From Okapia johnstoni (taxonomy: Eukaryota; Chordata; Mammalia; Artiodactyla; Giraffidae), in assembly GCA_024291935.2 (NCBI GenBank), contig CM044315.1:74692385-74756384 (forward strand): 64,000 nucleotides of DNA. The letters are read 5' to 3'. How positions within the stretch are numbered: the first letter of the stretch is position 1; the number at the start of each line of letters is the position of its first letter. Positions 32,163 to 42,877 of this stretch are shown piece by piece. Below the pieces are notes generated by a model. It saw nothing but the letters and a program-made list of their open reading frames with translations, had not been told where the DNA came from and ran no database searches. Made by a program: the position numbers and the translations under genes.

Positions 32163-33173
32163 GATCTTCATGACCCAGATAATCACGATGGTGTGATCAC
32201 TCACCTAGAGCCAGACATCCTGGAATATGAAGTCAAGTGGGCCTTAGAAAGCATCACTACGAACAAAGCTAGTGGAGGAGATGGAATTCCAGTTGAGCTA
32301 TTTCAAATCCTAAAAAATGATGCTGTGAAAGTGCTGCACTCAATATGCCAGCAAATTTGGAAAACTCAGCAGTGGCCACAGGACTGGAAAAGGTCAGTTT
32401 TCATTCCAATCCCAAAGAAAGGCAATGCCAAAGAATGCTCAAACTACCACACAATTGCACTCATCTCACACACTAGTAAGGTAATGCTCAAAATTCTTCA
32501 AGCCAGGCTTCAGCAATTCGTGAACCGTGAACTTCCAGATGTTCAAGCTGGTTTTAGAAAAGGCAGAGGAACCAGAGATCAAATTGCCAACCTCCAATGG
32601 ATCATCGAAAAAGGAAGAGAGTACAAGGAAAACATCTATTTCTGCTTTATTGACTATGCCAAAGCCTTTGACTGTGTGGATCACAATAAACTGTGGAAAA
32701 TTCTGAAAGAGATGGGAATACCAGACCACCTGACCTACCTCTTGAGGAACCTGTATGCAGGTCAGGAAGCAATAGTTAGAACTGGACATGGAACAACAGA
32801 CTGGTTCCAAATAGGAAAAGGAGTACGTCAAGGCTGTATATTGTCACCCTGCTTATTTAACTTATATGTAAAGTACATCATGAGAAATGCTGGGCTGGAG
32901 GAAGCACAAGCTGGAATCAAGATTGCCGGGAGAAAGATCAACAACCTCAGATATGCAGATGACACCACCCTTATGGCAGAAAGTGAAGAAGAACTAAAGA
33001 GTGTCTTGATGAAAGTGAAAGTGGAGAGTGAAAAAGTTGGCTTAAAGCTCAACATTCAGAAAACTAAGATCATGGCATCTGGTCCCATCACTTCATGGCT
33101 GTGGAGAAGACTCTTGAGAGTCCCTTGGACTGCGATCCAAGCACTTTATATGCATTTATATCAATTTATGTGA
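32163..33173 (+). pseudogene. BovB reverse transcriptase, C-terminally truncated
   Basis: Non-LTR reverse transcriptase of the RTE clade, open from 32193 for 326 codons in the same frame as the linker. Visible motifs: the finger block IPIPKKGNA, QAGFRKGRGTRDQI, motif A FIDYAKAFDCVDH (near 32645), motif B RQGCILSPCLFNLY (near 32825), and motif C YADD at 32952-32963. Catalytic Asp residues are retained. After SGPITSW the frame runs over a ~270-base deletion into RRLLRVPWTA and then out of BovB, so the C-terminus is lost. The core is intact but it cannot be a working element. Confidence 0.9.
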
Positions 33174-33375
33174 GTGCTACTCAACATAAACTGTTATCTA
33201 CTTTCTCAATAGTTTTACAACACCCTTATGTGTTAGGCAGTCCCTCCCCTATCTTCTTTCCCCAGTTATGGACCTCATTTTACATATAAGGAATCTGAAG
33301 TGCAGAGGAGGTGAAAGGACTTGAACGAGGTCACACTATCAGTACAAGGCATTTAGGACTCATTGCCTATCCAGT
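33138..33375 (-). repeat. MIR SINE
   Basis: Reverse MIR: 'caagcactttatatgcattt', 'tttacaacacccttatgtgt', 'ggacctcattttacatataa', 'ggaatctgaagtgcagagg', 'gaacgaggtcacactatca'. Abuts the truncated BovB end, so the BovB break lies in or next to this MIR. Confidence 0.7.
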
Positions 33376-33599
33376 TTGGTTACAGTTTCTGTTATATTCA
33401 GACAAAAATCTTGGTGTTCTCCTATCCACTCAAACTCAGTTCTTCCCATCCTACATTTGCTGCCTCTCTAAAAATCAGTTTCCAATGATTTCTACCCAAA
33501 AGGACGTCACACAGTCCACAGGAAGCTATATCCACAGCAAACCATGACTTGACTCTGAGTCTCTTAATCAAATTGCCAAATAAAATTTTATTGGTTAAA

Positions 33600-35738
33600 T
33601 TAATAAAAATAAAAGATGCATAACCCAGGCTGTTCTAGGAGCCAGCCTTGCTCACCAGTACCCAGCAGCCACCACAGATGAACCTCAAGCTGTTCCAGGG
33701 GCCAGCCTCACCCACCAGCATACTGTAGACAGATCCAGAAGCCTTTCTAGGGGAACAACCCTGCCCACTAGGGCATCACAGCAGCAGTGCAGCCCTGCCA
33801 CAACACAAGGCATTCATAGCTTTTGTAGGGGCTCCTGGCTCTGGTGGTCAGGCAGGATTGTGCTTTTGAACCCCATAGGATATCTCCTACATTAGACCAC
33901 TCCTTCAAGACTGGGAGGAGTAGCTTATTTATCTAATGCATTCAAACACACAAAGACTTAAGCAAACCAAGGAGACAGAGGAATACACTGCAATCAAAAG
34001 AACAAAACAAAATCTCAGATAAAGAACTAAATGAAATGGATATAAGCAACCTGCCTGATAAAGAGTTAAAAGGAATAGTCATAAAGATGCTTACTGAACT
34101 TGGGAGTAGAGTGGATGAACACAGCAAAAACTTTGCAACAGAGAGATAGAAAATATAAGAAAATATCAAACAGAATTCATAACCGAACTGAAAGGTAAAC
34201 TAGAAGGGTAAAACAAGATTGGATGAAGTAAAAGAATGAACAAGCAAACTGGAAGACAAAACAATGGAGGTCAACCAGACAGAAGAGAAAAATGAAAAAA
34301 AAAAATTTGAGTGAGGATATCTTAAGGAACCTTTAAGACAGCGTCAAGTGTAATAACATCTGTATTATAGGAGTTCCAGAATGAGAGGAAAGAGAGAAAG
34401 GGCCAGAAGAATAATTTAAAGACATAGTGGCTGAAAACTCTAATTTGGGGAAGGAAACAAATATCCAGGTCCAGGAAGCCCAGAAAGTTCTTAATAAGAT
34501 GAACCCAAAGATAAACCCATGAAGATACATTATAACTAAAATGGTCAAAGTCAAGGATAAAGAGAGAATGGTAAAAGCAGCAAAGGAAAAACAATTTGTT
34601 ACTTACAAGAGAAATTCCATAAAGTTGTCAGCAGATTTTTCAGCAGAAACCTTAAAGGTCAAAAGGGAATGACATAACATATTCAAAGTGATAAAAAGAA
34701 AAAAACAAAACATCTCTCCCAACCAAGAATTCTATATCCAGCAAGGTTATCTTTCAGAATTGAAGGAGATAAAAGAGTTTTATAGGTAAGCAAAAGTGAA
34801 ATGATCCTACAAGAAATGGTAAGGGATTTCTTTAAACTAAAAAATGGCACTAATTAATAAAAAGAAAATATATTAAAGTAAAAATCTCACCGGAAATGGT
34901 AAAGGTAGATAAATCACATAAAGTAAGGATGAAGATTAAAACACAAAAGTAGTAAAATTAACTAAAATTTCAATAATGAGTTAAGGACTATGTAAAATAA
35001 AAGGATGTAAAATATGTAATCAAAGTATAAAATGTGGGGAAGTGGGGAGTAAAAAGATATAGCTTTGGAATGTGTTCAAATTTAAGTTGCTATCAAAAAA
35101 TATTGTTATTTACATAGGATCTTACACGTAAAACTCATGGTAACAACAAGAAAAAAGCTTACAGTAAAAGCACAAAAGAAAATAAGAAATGACACTAAAC
35201 ATAACACTAAAGAAAACCACCAAAATGCAAGAGAAAGAGAAACAGAAGAGAGGAATGACAAACAGCCAGAAAACTGAACAAAATGGCAGAAAATATACAC
35301 CTATTAATAATTACTTTAAATAGAGTGATTGATGGGCTTTTTTTTTAAAAAAAAAAAACAATTCATATGCTGCCTGTAAAAGACTGACTTCAGAAGCAAG
35401 GATGCACACAGTCAAAAGGTGAAGGAATGGAGAAAGATATCCCATGCAAATAGACATGCAAATAATGCTGGAGTAGTTATAATCATGTCAGACAAAACAG
35501 ACTTTAAAAGAAGACTAGAACAGAAGATAAGAAAAGCATTACATAATGATAGAGGGGTCAATCAAGCAGAAAGACATAAAATTTATGAATGTACATGCAC
35601 CCTACACAGGAGCACCAAGATATACAGAGCAAATATTAACAGATTTAAAGAGAAAAACTGAAAGGAATATGACAATAGCAGAGGACTATAACACACATCA
35701 ATGGACAGATCATCCAGGTAGAAAATACATAAGGGAAC
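33600..35738 (+). repeat. L1M-type LINE, 5' part (ORF1 region and start of ORF2)
   Basis: Old mammalian L1. 33.6-33.9 kb has the GC-richer 5'UTR-like text. About 33.95-34.85 kb resembles L1 ORF1 ('aactaaatgaaatggatat', 'aaaagcagcaaaggaaaaac', 'agaattctatatccagcaag'), disrupted by many stops. About 35.37-35.73 kb resembles the ORF2 endonuclease, with DKTDF and YTGAPR-type segments in broken frames. A BovB is inserted at 35739. No functional ORF. Confidence 0.8.
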
Positions 35739-36546
35739 AAGCTGGAATCAAGATTGCCGGGAGAAATATCAATAACCTCAGATATGCAGATGACACCACC
35801 CTTATGGCAGAAAGTGAAGAAGAACTGAAGAGCCTCTTGATGAAAGTGAAAGAGGAGAGTGAAAAAGTTGGCTTAAAGCTCAACATTCAGAAAACTAAGA
35901 TCATGGCATCTGGTCCCATCACTTCATGGGAAATAGATGGGGAAACAGTGGAAACAGTGTCAGACTTTATTTTGGGGGGCTCCAAAATCACTGCAGCCAT
36001 GAAATTAAAAGACGCTTACTCCTTGGAAGGAAAGTTATGACCAACCTAGACAGCATATTTAAAAGCAGAGACATTACTTTGCCAACAAAGGTCCGTCTAG
36101 TCAAGGCTATGGTTTTTCCAGTAGTCATGTATGGATGTGAGAGATAGACAGTGAAGAAAGCTGAGTGCCAAAGAATTGATGCTTTTGAACTGTGGTGTTG
36201 GAGAAGACTCTTGAGAGTCCCTTGGACTGCAAGGAGATCCAACCAGTCCATCCTAAAGGAGATCAGTCCTGGGTGTTCATTGGAAGGACTGATGTTGAAG
36301 CTGAAACTCCAATAGTTTGGCTACCTCATGCAAAGAGTTGACTCATTGGAAAAGATCCTAATGCTGGGAAGGATTGGGAGCAGGAGAAGGGGATGACAGA
36401 GGATGAGATGGCTGGATGGCATCACCGACTCAATGGACATTGGTTTGGGTAAACTCTGGGAGTTGGTGATGGAAAGGGAGGCCTGGCATGCTGTGATTCA
36501 TGGGGTCGCTAAGAGTCAGACATGACTGAGCAACTGAAGTGAACTG
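35739..36546 (+). mobile_element. BovB LINE, 5'-truncated, nested in L1
   Basis: Starts at 'aagctggaatcaagattgcc', just before motif C (YADD in 'agatatgcagatgacacc'), and runs through the C-terminal region and 3'UTR to 'ctgaagtgaactgag'. An open frame persists from about 35730 to 36040. At 35991-35996 it lacks 13 bases between two ctgcag words, as does the 13.7-kb copy. It is younger than the surrounding L1. I see no clear flanking duplication. Confidence 0.94.
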
Positions 36547-37778
36547 AGACTTAAATGACACATTAAATCAGATTCACTTAATGGATATATATTGAACATT
36601 TCATCAAAAATCAGCAAAATACTTATTCTTCTTAAGTGCACATGGAATATTCTCCAGATAGGTAAAAAAACAAGTATCAATAAATTCAAGAAGAGTGAAA
36701 TCATATCAAGCATATTCCCCAACCATAATGGTACAAAACCAGAAATCAATCACAAGACAAAAAGGGTAAAACAAAACATGGAGCTTAAACAACACACTAC
36801 TGAATAACCAATAGGTCTTCATCAGAATTAAAGAAGAAATGTTTAAAAAAATCTAGAGATAAATGTGAACAGAAATATGACAAATAATGGATAAAGGAGA
36901 GCCTCTTTAATAGTGTTGAAAAAACTGGAGAGCCAAAAGCAAAAGAATGAAACTAGGCCACTATCTTACACCGTTCACAAGAATTAACCCAAAATGGAGT
37001 AAAGACTTGAATGTAAGATCTGAACAATAAAATTGCTAGAAGAAAATATAGCTAGTAAGTTCTCTGACATAGGTCTTAGTGATGTTTTTGTGTACCTGAC
37101 TTGGGAAAAGATGGAACTCAAAACCAAAAATAAACAGATGGGACTACAACAAAATAAAAAGCTTCTGCACAGTGGAGGAAACTATCATTAGAATGAAAAA
37201 GCAACCTACCGAATGGAAGACCATATTTTTAAAATCATATATCTGATAAGGGCTCAATACCCAAAATACATAAAGAATTCATACAACTGAACAAAAAAAC
37301 CCAAACAACCCAATTAAAAAATGGGTAGAGAATCCAAATAGACATTTTTCCAAAGAAGATATACAGATGGTTCATAGGCATAGGAAAAAAGTTTAACATC
37401 ATCAGAATATGAAATCAAAACCACAAAAAGATGTCATCTTATACCTGTTAAAATGACTACCATAAAAAAGACAGGAAATAGCAAATAAGGAAATGGAGAA
37501 AAGGGAACCCTTATACATTGTTTGTGGGATGGTAAATTGGTGCAACCACTGTGTAAAGCAGTATGTATATTTCTCAAAAAATTAAAAATAGAACTATAAT
37601 ATGACCCAGCTATTCCACTTCTGGGTATCTACTCAAAGAACACCAAAACACTAATTCAAACAGATAAATGTACCCCTATGTTCATTACAGCATTATTTCT
37701 AATAGCCAAGATATAGAAGTAACCTAAGTGTCCATCAATGGATAAATGGATAAGATGATGTGTGTGTATATATATGCG

Positions 37779-37839
<61 letters not shown>

Positions 37840-38205
37840 ACAGACAATGGAATACTACTCATTCATAAAAAAGAATGAAATCTTGCTATTTTGAGGGTAT
37901 TATGTTAAGTGAAATAAGTAAGATGGAGAAGGATACATACTATAAGATTTCAATTATGTGGAATCTAAAAACAAAAACAACAAACAAATGAAATACAGTA
38001 AAAACAAACTCATAGATGCAGAGAACTGATTAGTGGTTACCAGAGGGCAAGAGATTGGGAGTGGGTGAGGGGGGAACTATATGGTAATGGATGGTAACTA
38101 GACTCGAGATGGTGATCACTCTGTAGTGTACACTGGTGCCATTTTCTAATGCTACACACTTTAAACTTACATCATTATCATCACTATCATAAATAAAAAG
38201 ATGTG
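36547..38205 (+). repeat. L1M-type LINE, 3' part, reverse transcriptase core missing
   Basis: Continues the endonuclease region ('cttaaatgacacattaaatc', 'aagtgcacatggaatattct') to about 36.88 kb, then jumps to the C-terminal part of ORF2 ('ggccactatcttacaccgtt', 'agcttctgcacagtggagga', 'gacatttttccaaagaagat', 'gtgtccatcaatggataaat'). No RT motifs A-C remain, so a large internal deletion lies near 36.89 kb. The 3'UTR reaches 'gatggtaactagactcgaga' and an A-rich end. Confidence 0.82.
37758..37842. repeat. Compound (TG)(TA)(GC)(CA) microsatellite, perfectly alternating
   Basis: 85 bases of uninterrupted purine-pyrimidine alternation within the L1 3' region: TG, then TA, a 12-base GC block at 37776-37787, then a long CA run. 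Alternation, especially GC and CA, favours left-handed Z-DNA. Confidence 0.95.
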
Positions 38206-38249
38206 TAATCCAAGAAAAAAGCTGTTACAAAACTGAAATTAAGATTTCT

Positions 38250-38640
38250 ATTTATTCCTCAGGGAATGGATAATACTTACGTTTAAATGAGGAGAGAACA
38301 AACAAGCAATAAAAAGCAAAATAGTTTAAGCAAGCAGTATAAGGAAAATAATACAGGGTAAGGGGGATAGACAGAACAGGGAGAGAAGGAGACCTCTTCT
38401 GGACCAAGGATCAGAAGGTTCTCTGAGGAGGGGTCATTTGAGCAAAGGCCTGAGCCAAGTGAAGGAGGAAGCCATCTGAGAGTTGGAGATATGAGCAGAG
38501 CAGGAAGACCCCAAGGCAGGAGCCAGCTGGGCATCCTGAAATGAGACCAGATGGCTGGAGCAAGGCTGGATTTGGGTGGTCTGAGAGACAGGCTGAGATC
38601 AGACAATACTGGTTGTTGCAGGCCACAGTTAGGAATATGG
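38250..38640 (-). repeat. L2 LINE relic
   Basis: Reverse L2-type order: 'gagaacaaacaagcaataaa', 'ggttctctgaggaggggtca', 'tttgagcaaaggcctgagcc', 'gagcagagcaggaagacccc'. The minus-strand frames of 71 and 107 codons are relics or chance. Confidence 0.6.
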
Positions 38641-39329
38641 ATCTTGTTATTCCAGCAACAGTCCTACGGAATATGTGGTATTTACAGGAAAAACTTGAGA
38701 TCTAAAACAATAACTTTCTCTGCCCTTTTGAAATCTCACCAGTTAGTGGTGTAAGTCTCAAATTCTATATTCTTGCCATCAAATGAAAAGTCAGGTAAGA
38801 GGAAAGTGAAAATAATGGGGAAGAGAGCCCCATGGAAGAGACCATGAATTTTTCTTCCAGGAACTGCTCTTAATAGAGTTAAATGAGTAGAAATCTAAAT
38901 GAGGAAACAGGGAAACAAATGTAGTGTTCAGTTCTCTCTGGCCATTGCAGTTGTAGGGTATCCCCTGAAAACCAGAGACACTGTCTCAGTAATTGCTATC
39001 CCTCCATTCCTGTGGCCATCATTTACATTACACATATCCTTCTATGTCTAACTACATTAACTGCCAAGAAAACTTCGGAAAAACAAGGAATCCTGTTGCC
39101 TGGCAAAGCCAGGGATGGCAAATACACCAATTCTAACTTAGTATAGCTATTTCCTGTAATAATTCTGCACTTAGTAAATTTACCCAAGAGGGAAAAGCTC
39201 ACAGAATTTCATGAAAGATATTAATTACAGCCCTAAAACTAAAATAGAAAGGATTTAGAAATGTTTAAAATACTTAGGCAATATCTCCAATCAGCCTTCC
39301 CCAGAAATTCACTAGGATAGGACTGACTC
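38641..39329. other. Unassigned non-coding DNA
   Basis: No gene or named repeat. Confidence 0.45.
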
Positions 39330-39454
39330 CCTGTGAGTTATTGAGCACAGGGAGGGGGTTACGAAGGCAATATAGGACCAAGATTAGGAGTGCGAGTCTG
39401 GAGTCAGACTGCCTGGGTTCAGAGCATGATTGTGAGGGCTTGATAAGATAATTC
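39330..39454 (+). repeat. MIR SINE, part 1 (split by SINE)
   Basis: 'tgcgagtctggagtcagact' and 'gcctgggttcagagcatga' are near-consensus forward MIR. It is interrupted by a BovA insert and resumes at 39588. Confidence 0.75.
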
Positions 39455-39599
39455 CTTGGAGAAGGAAATGGCAACCCACTCCAGTACTCTTGCCTGGAGA
39501 ATCCCAGGGACGGGGGAGCCTGGTGGGTGGCTGTCTCTAGGGTCGCACAGAGTCGGACACGACTGAAGTGACTAAGCAGTAGCAGCAATAAGATAATTC
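39443..39599 (+). mobile_element. BovA2-type SINE, 5'-truncated, with 12-bp duplication
   Basis: Element about 39455-39587: 'cttggagaaggaaatggcaa', 'gaatcccagggacgggggag', 'gggtcgcacagagtcggac', and the diagnostic agcagtagcag-type tail. The repeat ataagataattc at 39443-39454 and 39588-39599 is perfect. The retained CpGs and distinctive tail suggest a younger subfamily. Confidence 0.93.
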
Positions 39600-39645
39600 A
39601 TGTAAAGTACTTAACATAATGCCCAGTACATAATAATAACTTTAA
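39588..39645 (+). repeat. MIR SINE, part 2
   Basis: 'catgtaaagtacttaacata' and 'atgcccagtacataataata' finish the MIR interrupted by BovA2. Confidence 0.7.
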
Positions 39646-39814
39646 AAACCAAGCTGTTATTAGTATTACCATAATTAAAGAGATGAATAAGTTCCAGATC
39701 CTGCCTCAAGGATGGTGAAGCCAAAAAAAAAAAAGAGTAACATCACTAAGAGGAATACTACTAAACAGATGCCAGGAACAAACTGCAAGGGTATAGGGGA
39801 TCCAAGGCCACATA

Positions 39815-39925
39815 TCCAGAACACATTTATTGAGCACCTACTCTGGGCCAGATGGTGGTGGCAGGGAATATAAACAAGGTTGCCAATATGATCCCTACCC
39901 TGGAGGAATTGACTATAATTTTCCT
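39815..39925 (-). repeat. L2 3'-end relic
   Basis: 'catttattgagcacctactc', 'ataaacaaggttgccaatat' and 'cctaccctggaggaattgac' are in reverse L2 order. Confidence 0.65.
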
Positions 39926-40344
39926 TTCACCCATGAGTGGTTCTGAATCAAACAAATATTTCACAAGCACCCGTGTCTAGTGTTGCACAAAATACTAAGA
40001 GTTCCTGGTTTAAAACATGGCTCTTGGGTTACAAGAACATTTAGGGAGATAAGACTCCACCAGAAGAGATAATAAGAAAACAAGCTTGTGAGAAGGGTCT
40101 GGGTATAAATGCTAGAGGTGACAAAAGAAAATAACAGGGCCCAGAAAGATCCAGGAGGGCTTCATTAATGAAAGACAGAGAGTGAGGTGTCCTCATCAGC
40201 ACAGTGACCAGGTCTCCATCCAGAACAGGCAGTCCTCTTAGTTGATAAAATGGAGCTGCTGTTAAAGAAATTGAAATATGATTCAGAGATACATAAACAG
40301 AACTTGCATGAAATGAAATCTGTTTCATATAAGACAGCAGGATA
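39926..40344. other. Unassigned non-coding DNA, possible L2 continuation
   Basis: Words such as 'gaagatccaggagggcttc' near 40143 fit an L2 continuation. The 110-codon minus-strand frame at 40041-40373 lacks any family feature. Confidence 0.4.
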
Positions 40345-40440
40345 TAGCTGAAAAAGCATGAACTTAGAGCCACCAGGCCTCAGTGATTACTGTCTGTGAA
40401 ATCCTCAATAAATTACTTACTCTCTCTGAAACAAATAAAT
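40345..40440 (+). repeat. MIR SINE relic
   Basis: 'aaaagcatgaacttagagcc' and 'taaattacttactctctctg' in forward MIR order. Confidence 0.55.
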
Positions 40441-40734
40441 GATTGTCAATAAGTGACAAAATAGAAATTAAATTACCGTACTCTGTTTAAATCAGGCACA
40501 GCTCTACAGACATGAAAACCACTCTCTGATCTGAGAAAGAAAAAATGCCCATGAAATGAAAAAGAGGTTACTTTTAATTCATCTTATACCAGAGAGCAAA
40601 ACAGAATAGGTTACCCTTCTGGGGAAAACTTATCTGTAGACCTCCACTTAAATTCACATATATCTCAACTGAATACCTGCAAGAAGACCCATGGATTTCA
40701 CACAACTACATGTGTAACATTCAGAAATGCAATT

Positions 40735-40870
40735 AAAAAATGAACTCTTGATCACATATATTATGTGTTAGACACTAGGACAGACCCACAGGGATATAGA
40801 GATGAAAAAGAAAACATTTCTGTGTCCCTACAGAGCTCACATGCAGTTAACCATGCCGTTATAACACTGC
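40735..40870 (-). repeat. L2 3'-end relic
   Basis: 'atgtgttagacactaggaca' and 'gtgtccctacagagctcaca' in reverse L2 order. Confidence 0.55.
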
Positions 40871-40899
40871 CAGAACCCATTCTACCCTCTACTATTAGA

Positions 40900-41415
40900 C
40901 AGCATAGACTATAACCCCTAAAACCTCCAGCCATTGGTCCCAGGCTGTTCCTGACTTCTCCACTAGAGAGACCTTCAAAATACTAGGATATGGAGGTTCA
41001 TCAACTCTCCTGAGCCTTATTACACTATCTCACCCATCCCCAAGTTAGTCCAACTGAACCGTTCTTCCCCAAACAGTCCTTATTTTCCCATGTCTAGTCA
41101 TGTCTAGTCTTTTACTTCAAGATCTCCATTTCCCACCCCCATCTCCACATATTCCTGACCACCTACCTAAAACAACATCCCCAGGTCTATGCTCTTTCAT
41201 CTAACTTTATTTTCCTCATATCATTTAACTGTGATCTGAAAGTGTATTATTTTATTTATTTAATTTATTTACTTAATTGTTAATGGCTTATAATTTATAT
41301 GCTCTGCTGGAATGCAATCTGTGATCCCAGCACCAACTGTGGCATCCAACACCCTCCTCAGTGCCTGGATGCAGTAGGTACTCAATCAACCTTTGTGAGA
41401 ATAAATAAATAACAG
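40900..41415 (+). repeat. L2 LINE 3' region
   Basis: Forward L2-like text: 'ctccagccattggtcccag', 'tcctgacttctccactagag', 'ctgctggaatgcaatctgtg', 'cctcagtgcctggatgcagt', 'aggtactcaatcaacctttg'. Includes a TTTA-rich patch near 41250-41280. Confidence 0.65.
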
Positions 41416-41470
41416 AACACACAAATCCGTATCATTTTGTACCTTTCTGAGGGTATCCATTTCTTTTGAC

Positions 41471-41719
41471 ATGGTAATATTTATGTACTGTGCTCAGCCG
41501 CTCAGTCATGTCTAACTCTTTGCAACCCCATAGACTGTAGCCTGCCATACTCCTCTGTCCATGGAATTTTCCAGGCAAGAATAGTTGAGTGGGTTGCCAT
41601 TTCCTACTCCAAGGGATCTTCCTGACCCAGGGGTCGAATCTGCGACTCCTGTATCTCCTGCATTGGCAGGCAGATTCTTTACCACTGCACCACCTGGGAA
41701 GCTCTATGGTAGTATTTAT
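41471..41719 (-). mobile_element. Bov-tA SINE with target-site duplication
   Basis: Element about 41487-41705, reverse: 'ctcagccgctcagtcatgtc', 'ggaattttccaggcaagaat', a B-box complement ('ggggtcgaatctgcg'), head 'ccacctgggaagct'. Flanks atggtaatatttat (41471-41484) and atggtagtatttat (41706-41719) differ at one base. Confidence 0.94.
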
Positions 41720-41739
41720 ATGTTTATTTTTATATTAAT

Positions 41740-41915
41740 ACATGAATATGTCTTCCCTACATGACAGGAAACACCTTGAGGATCCATGTCTGTTTTACCT
41801 TTGTATCCTTCAATACCCAGGGTATTTCCTTTGTTAACTTGATTTCCTTTGTTAATGCCTGTTGAATATATAAATCATGTGGTCCCTTGGTTACGATCGG
41901 TTGAATAAATAAACA
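41740..41915 (+). repeat. L2 3'-end relic
   Basis: 'aaacaccttgaggatccatg', 'tacctttgtatccttcaata' and 'cggttgaataaataaac' fit the forward L2 terminus. Confidence 0.6.
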
Positions 41916-42877
41916 AATGGTCCCTTCCTCTTCAGTCTTCTTAATCCTGAATTTGTCAAAACGCTACCACAATCATCAGAAATATAAACATATCTGGTTG
42001 ATAACATGGAAAAGTAAAGGATCTTTTTCACTACACTACTGCTGCTTCTTTTTAAGAACTAATTGCTTGACCAAGTTTAAAGCTTATTTTCCTCCCATCC
42101 ATCAAACCCTTACCTGGTAGGGTTTTTGCAAACATCTATTAATTTCTTGAGGATAAAAAAGTGAATAAAACCTTTAAAAACCACACACTCTTCTGGAGTA
42201 CACCAATCTCTGCTTGCTGTGGATACAAGCTATTTTTATCAGGTGATACTGTGATATTCCTTTTCAACACATGATACTCATTCTTTCAAGCTGTTCAGCA
42301 CTGTTCTATTTGGTTTCATGTTACATCAATGAGACAGTTTGAGGGAAAAGGGAAAATGGGACATGCTATATTTAGTAGCACACTAAATCCCTAAATACAA
42401 ACTGAATTTCCGAAACTCCTCAACTACCCAATCTATATCTAGGACCCTAATTACCAACCCAAGATTAAGGCCAAATGGGCAATGCCTTTATATAAGAGAA
42501 TATTTTTCCGAGTGTTAATTACATAAAATAATTTACAATGTCTCTAAATTTTGAGTTAAAGTTCATACATAAAGGTCATAGAAGGACCAAACAATTACAT
42601 AATATATTTTGTATTTCCATAGTATTTTTACTCTGGGATTATCAGTATAATCATATTTTAAAATGATAACACATCTAGGTACACATCTGGACATGCTGAG
42701 GTTGAGGTGGTCACATGACAACTATGAAGTGCTGGCTAACAGTTAGACATAGAAAAACAAAGCTTGGAAGATTTAAGCTAGAGTATCAGTGGAACCATGA
42801 AAGTGAATAAAATGACCCTTGAAGAGTCAGGAGAGCTGAAGGCTGAGGTGGAAACCTTAGTGCCCAAATGTGAACAA
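41916..42877. other. Unassigned A/T-rich non-coding DNA
   Basis: No named repeat and no coding frame above background. Confidence 0.45.

Larger units (their letters stand above)
30391..33134 (+). mobile_element. Long BovB (RTE) LINE copy, near-complete 5' part, 3' end missing
   Basis: The longest BovB copy here. It begins in the 5' region ('gtaagacatcttgctttgct', 'gggcatcagagggcagacag'), passes through an APE-type endonuclease and a reverse transcriptase, then at about 33098 jumps from 'cccatcacttcatgg' directly to 'tgtggagaagactcttgaga', skipping roughly 270 bases present in the 36-kb copy. It stops at about 33134 without the usual 3'UTR or terminal repeats. In life BovB encodes one polyprotein that nicks the target and reverse-transcribes its RNA; this copy is dead. 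It also served as a template family for Bov-tA SINEs. Confidence 0.93.

Noticed and set aside
30391..33134. Functional BovB element
   Set aside because: Two stops in the endonuclease, one frameshift, one stop before the RT, an internal deletion and no 3' end.
37656..37862. Minus-strand frame with a long alternating Cys-Val run
   Set aside because: It is the translation of the CA/TG microsatellite in the L1 3' region, not a protein.
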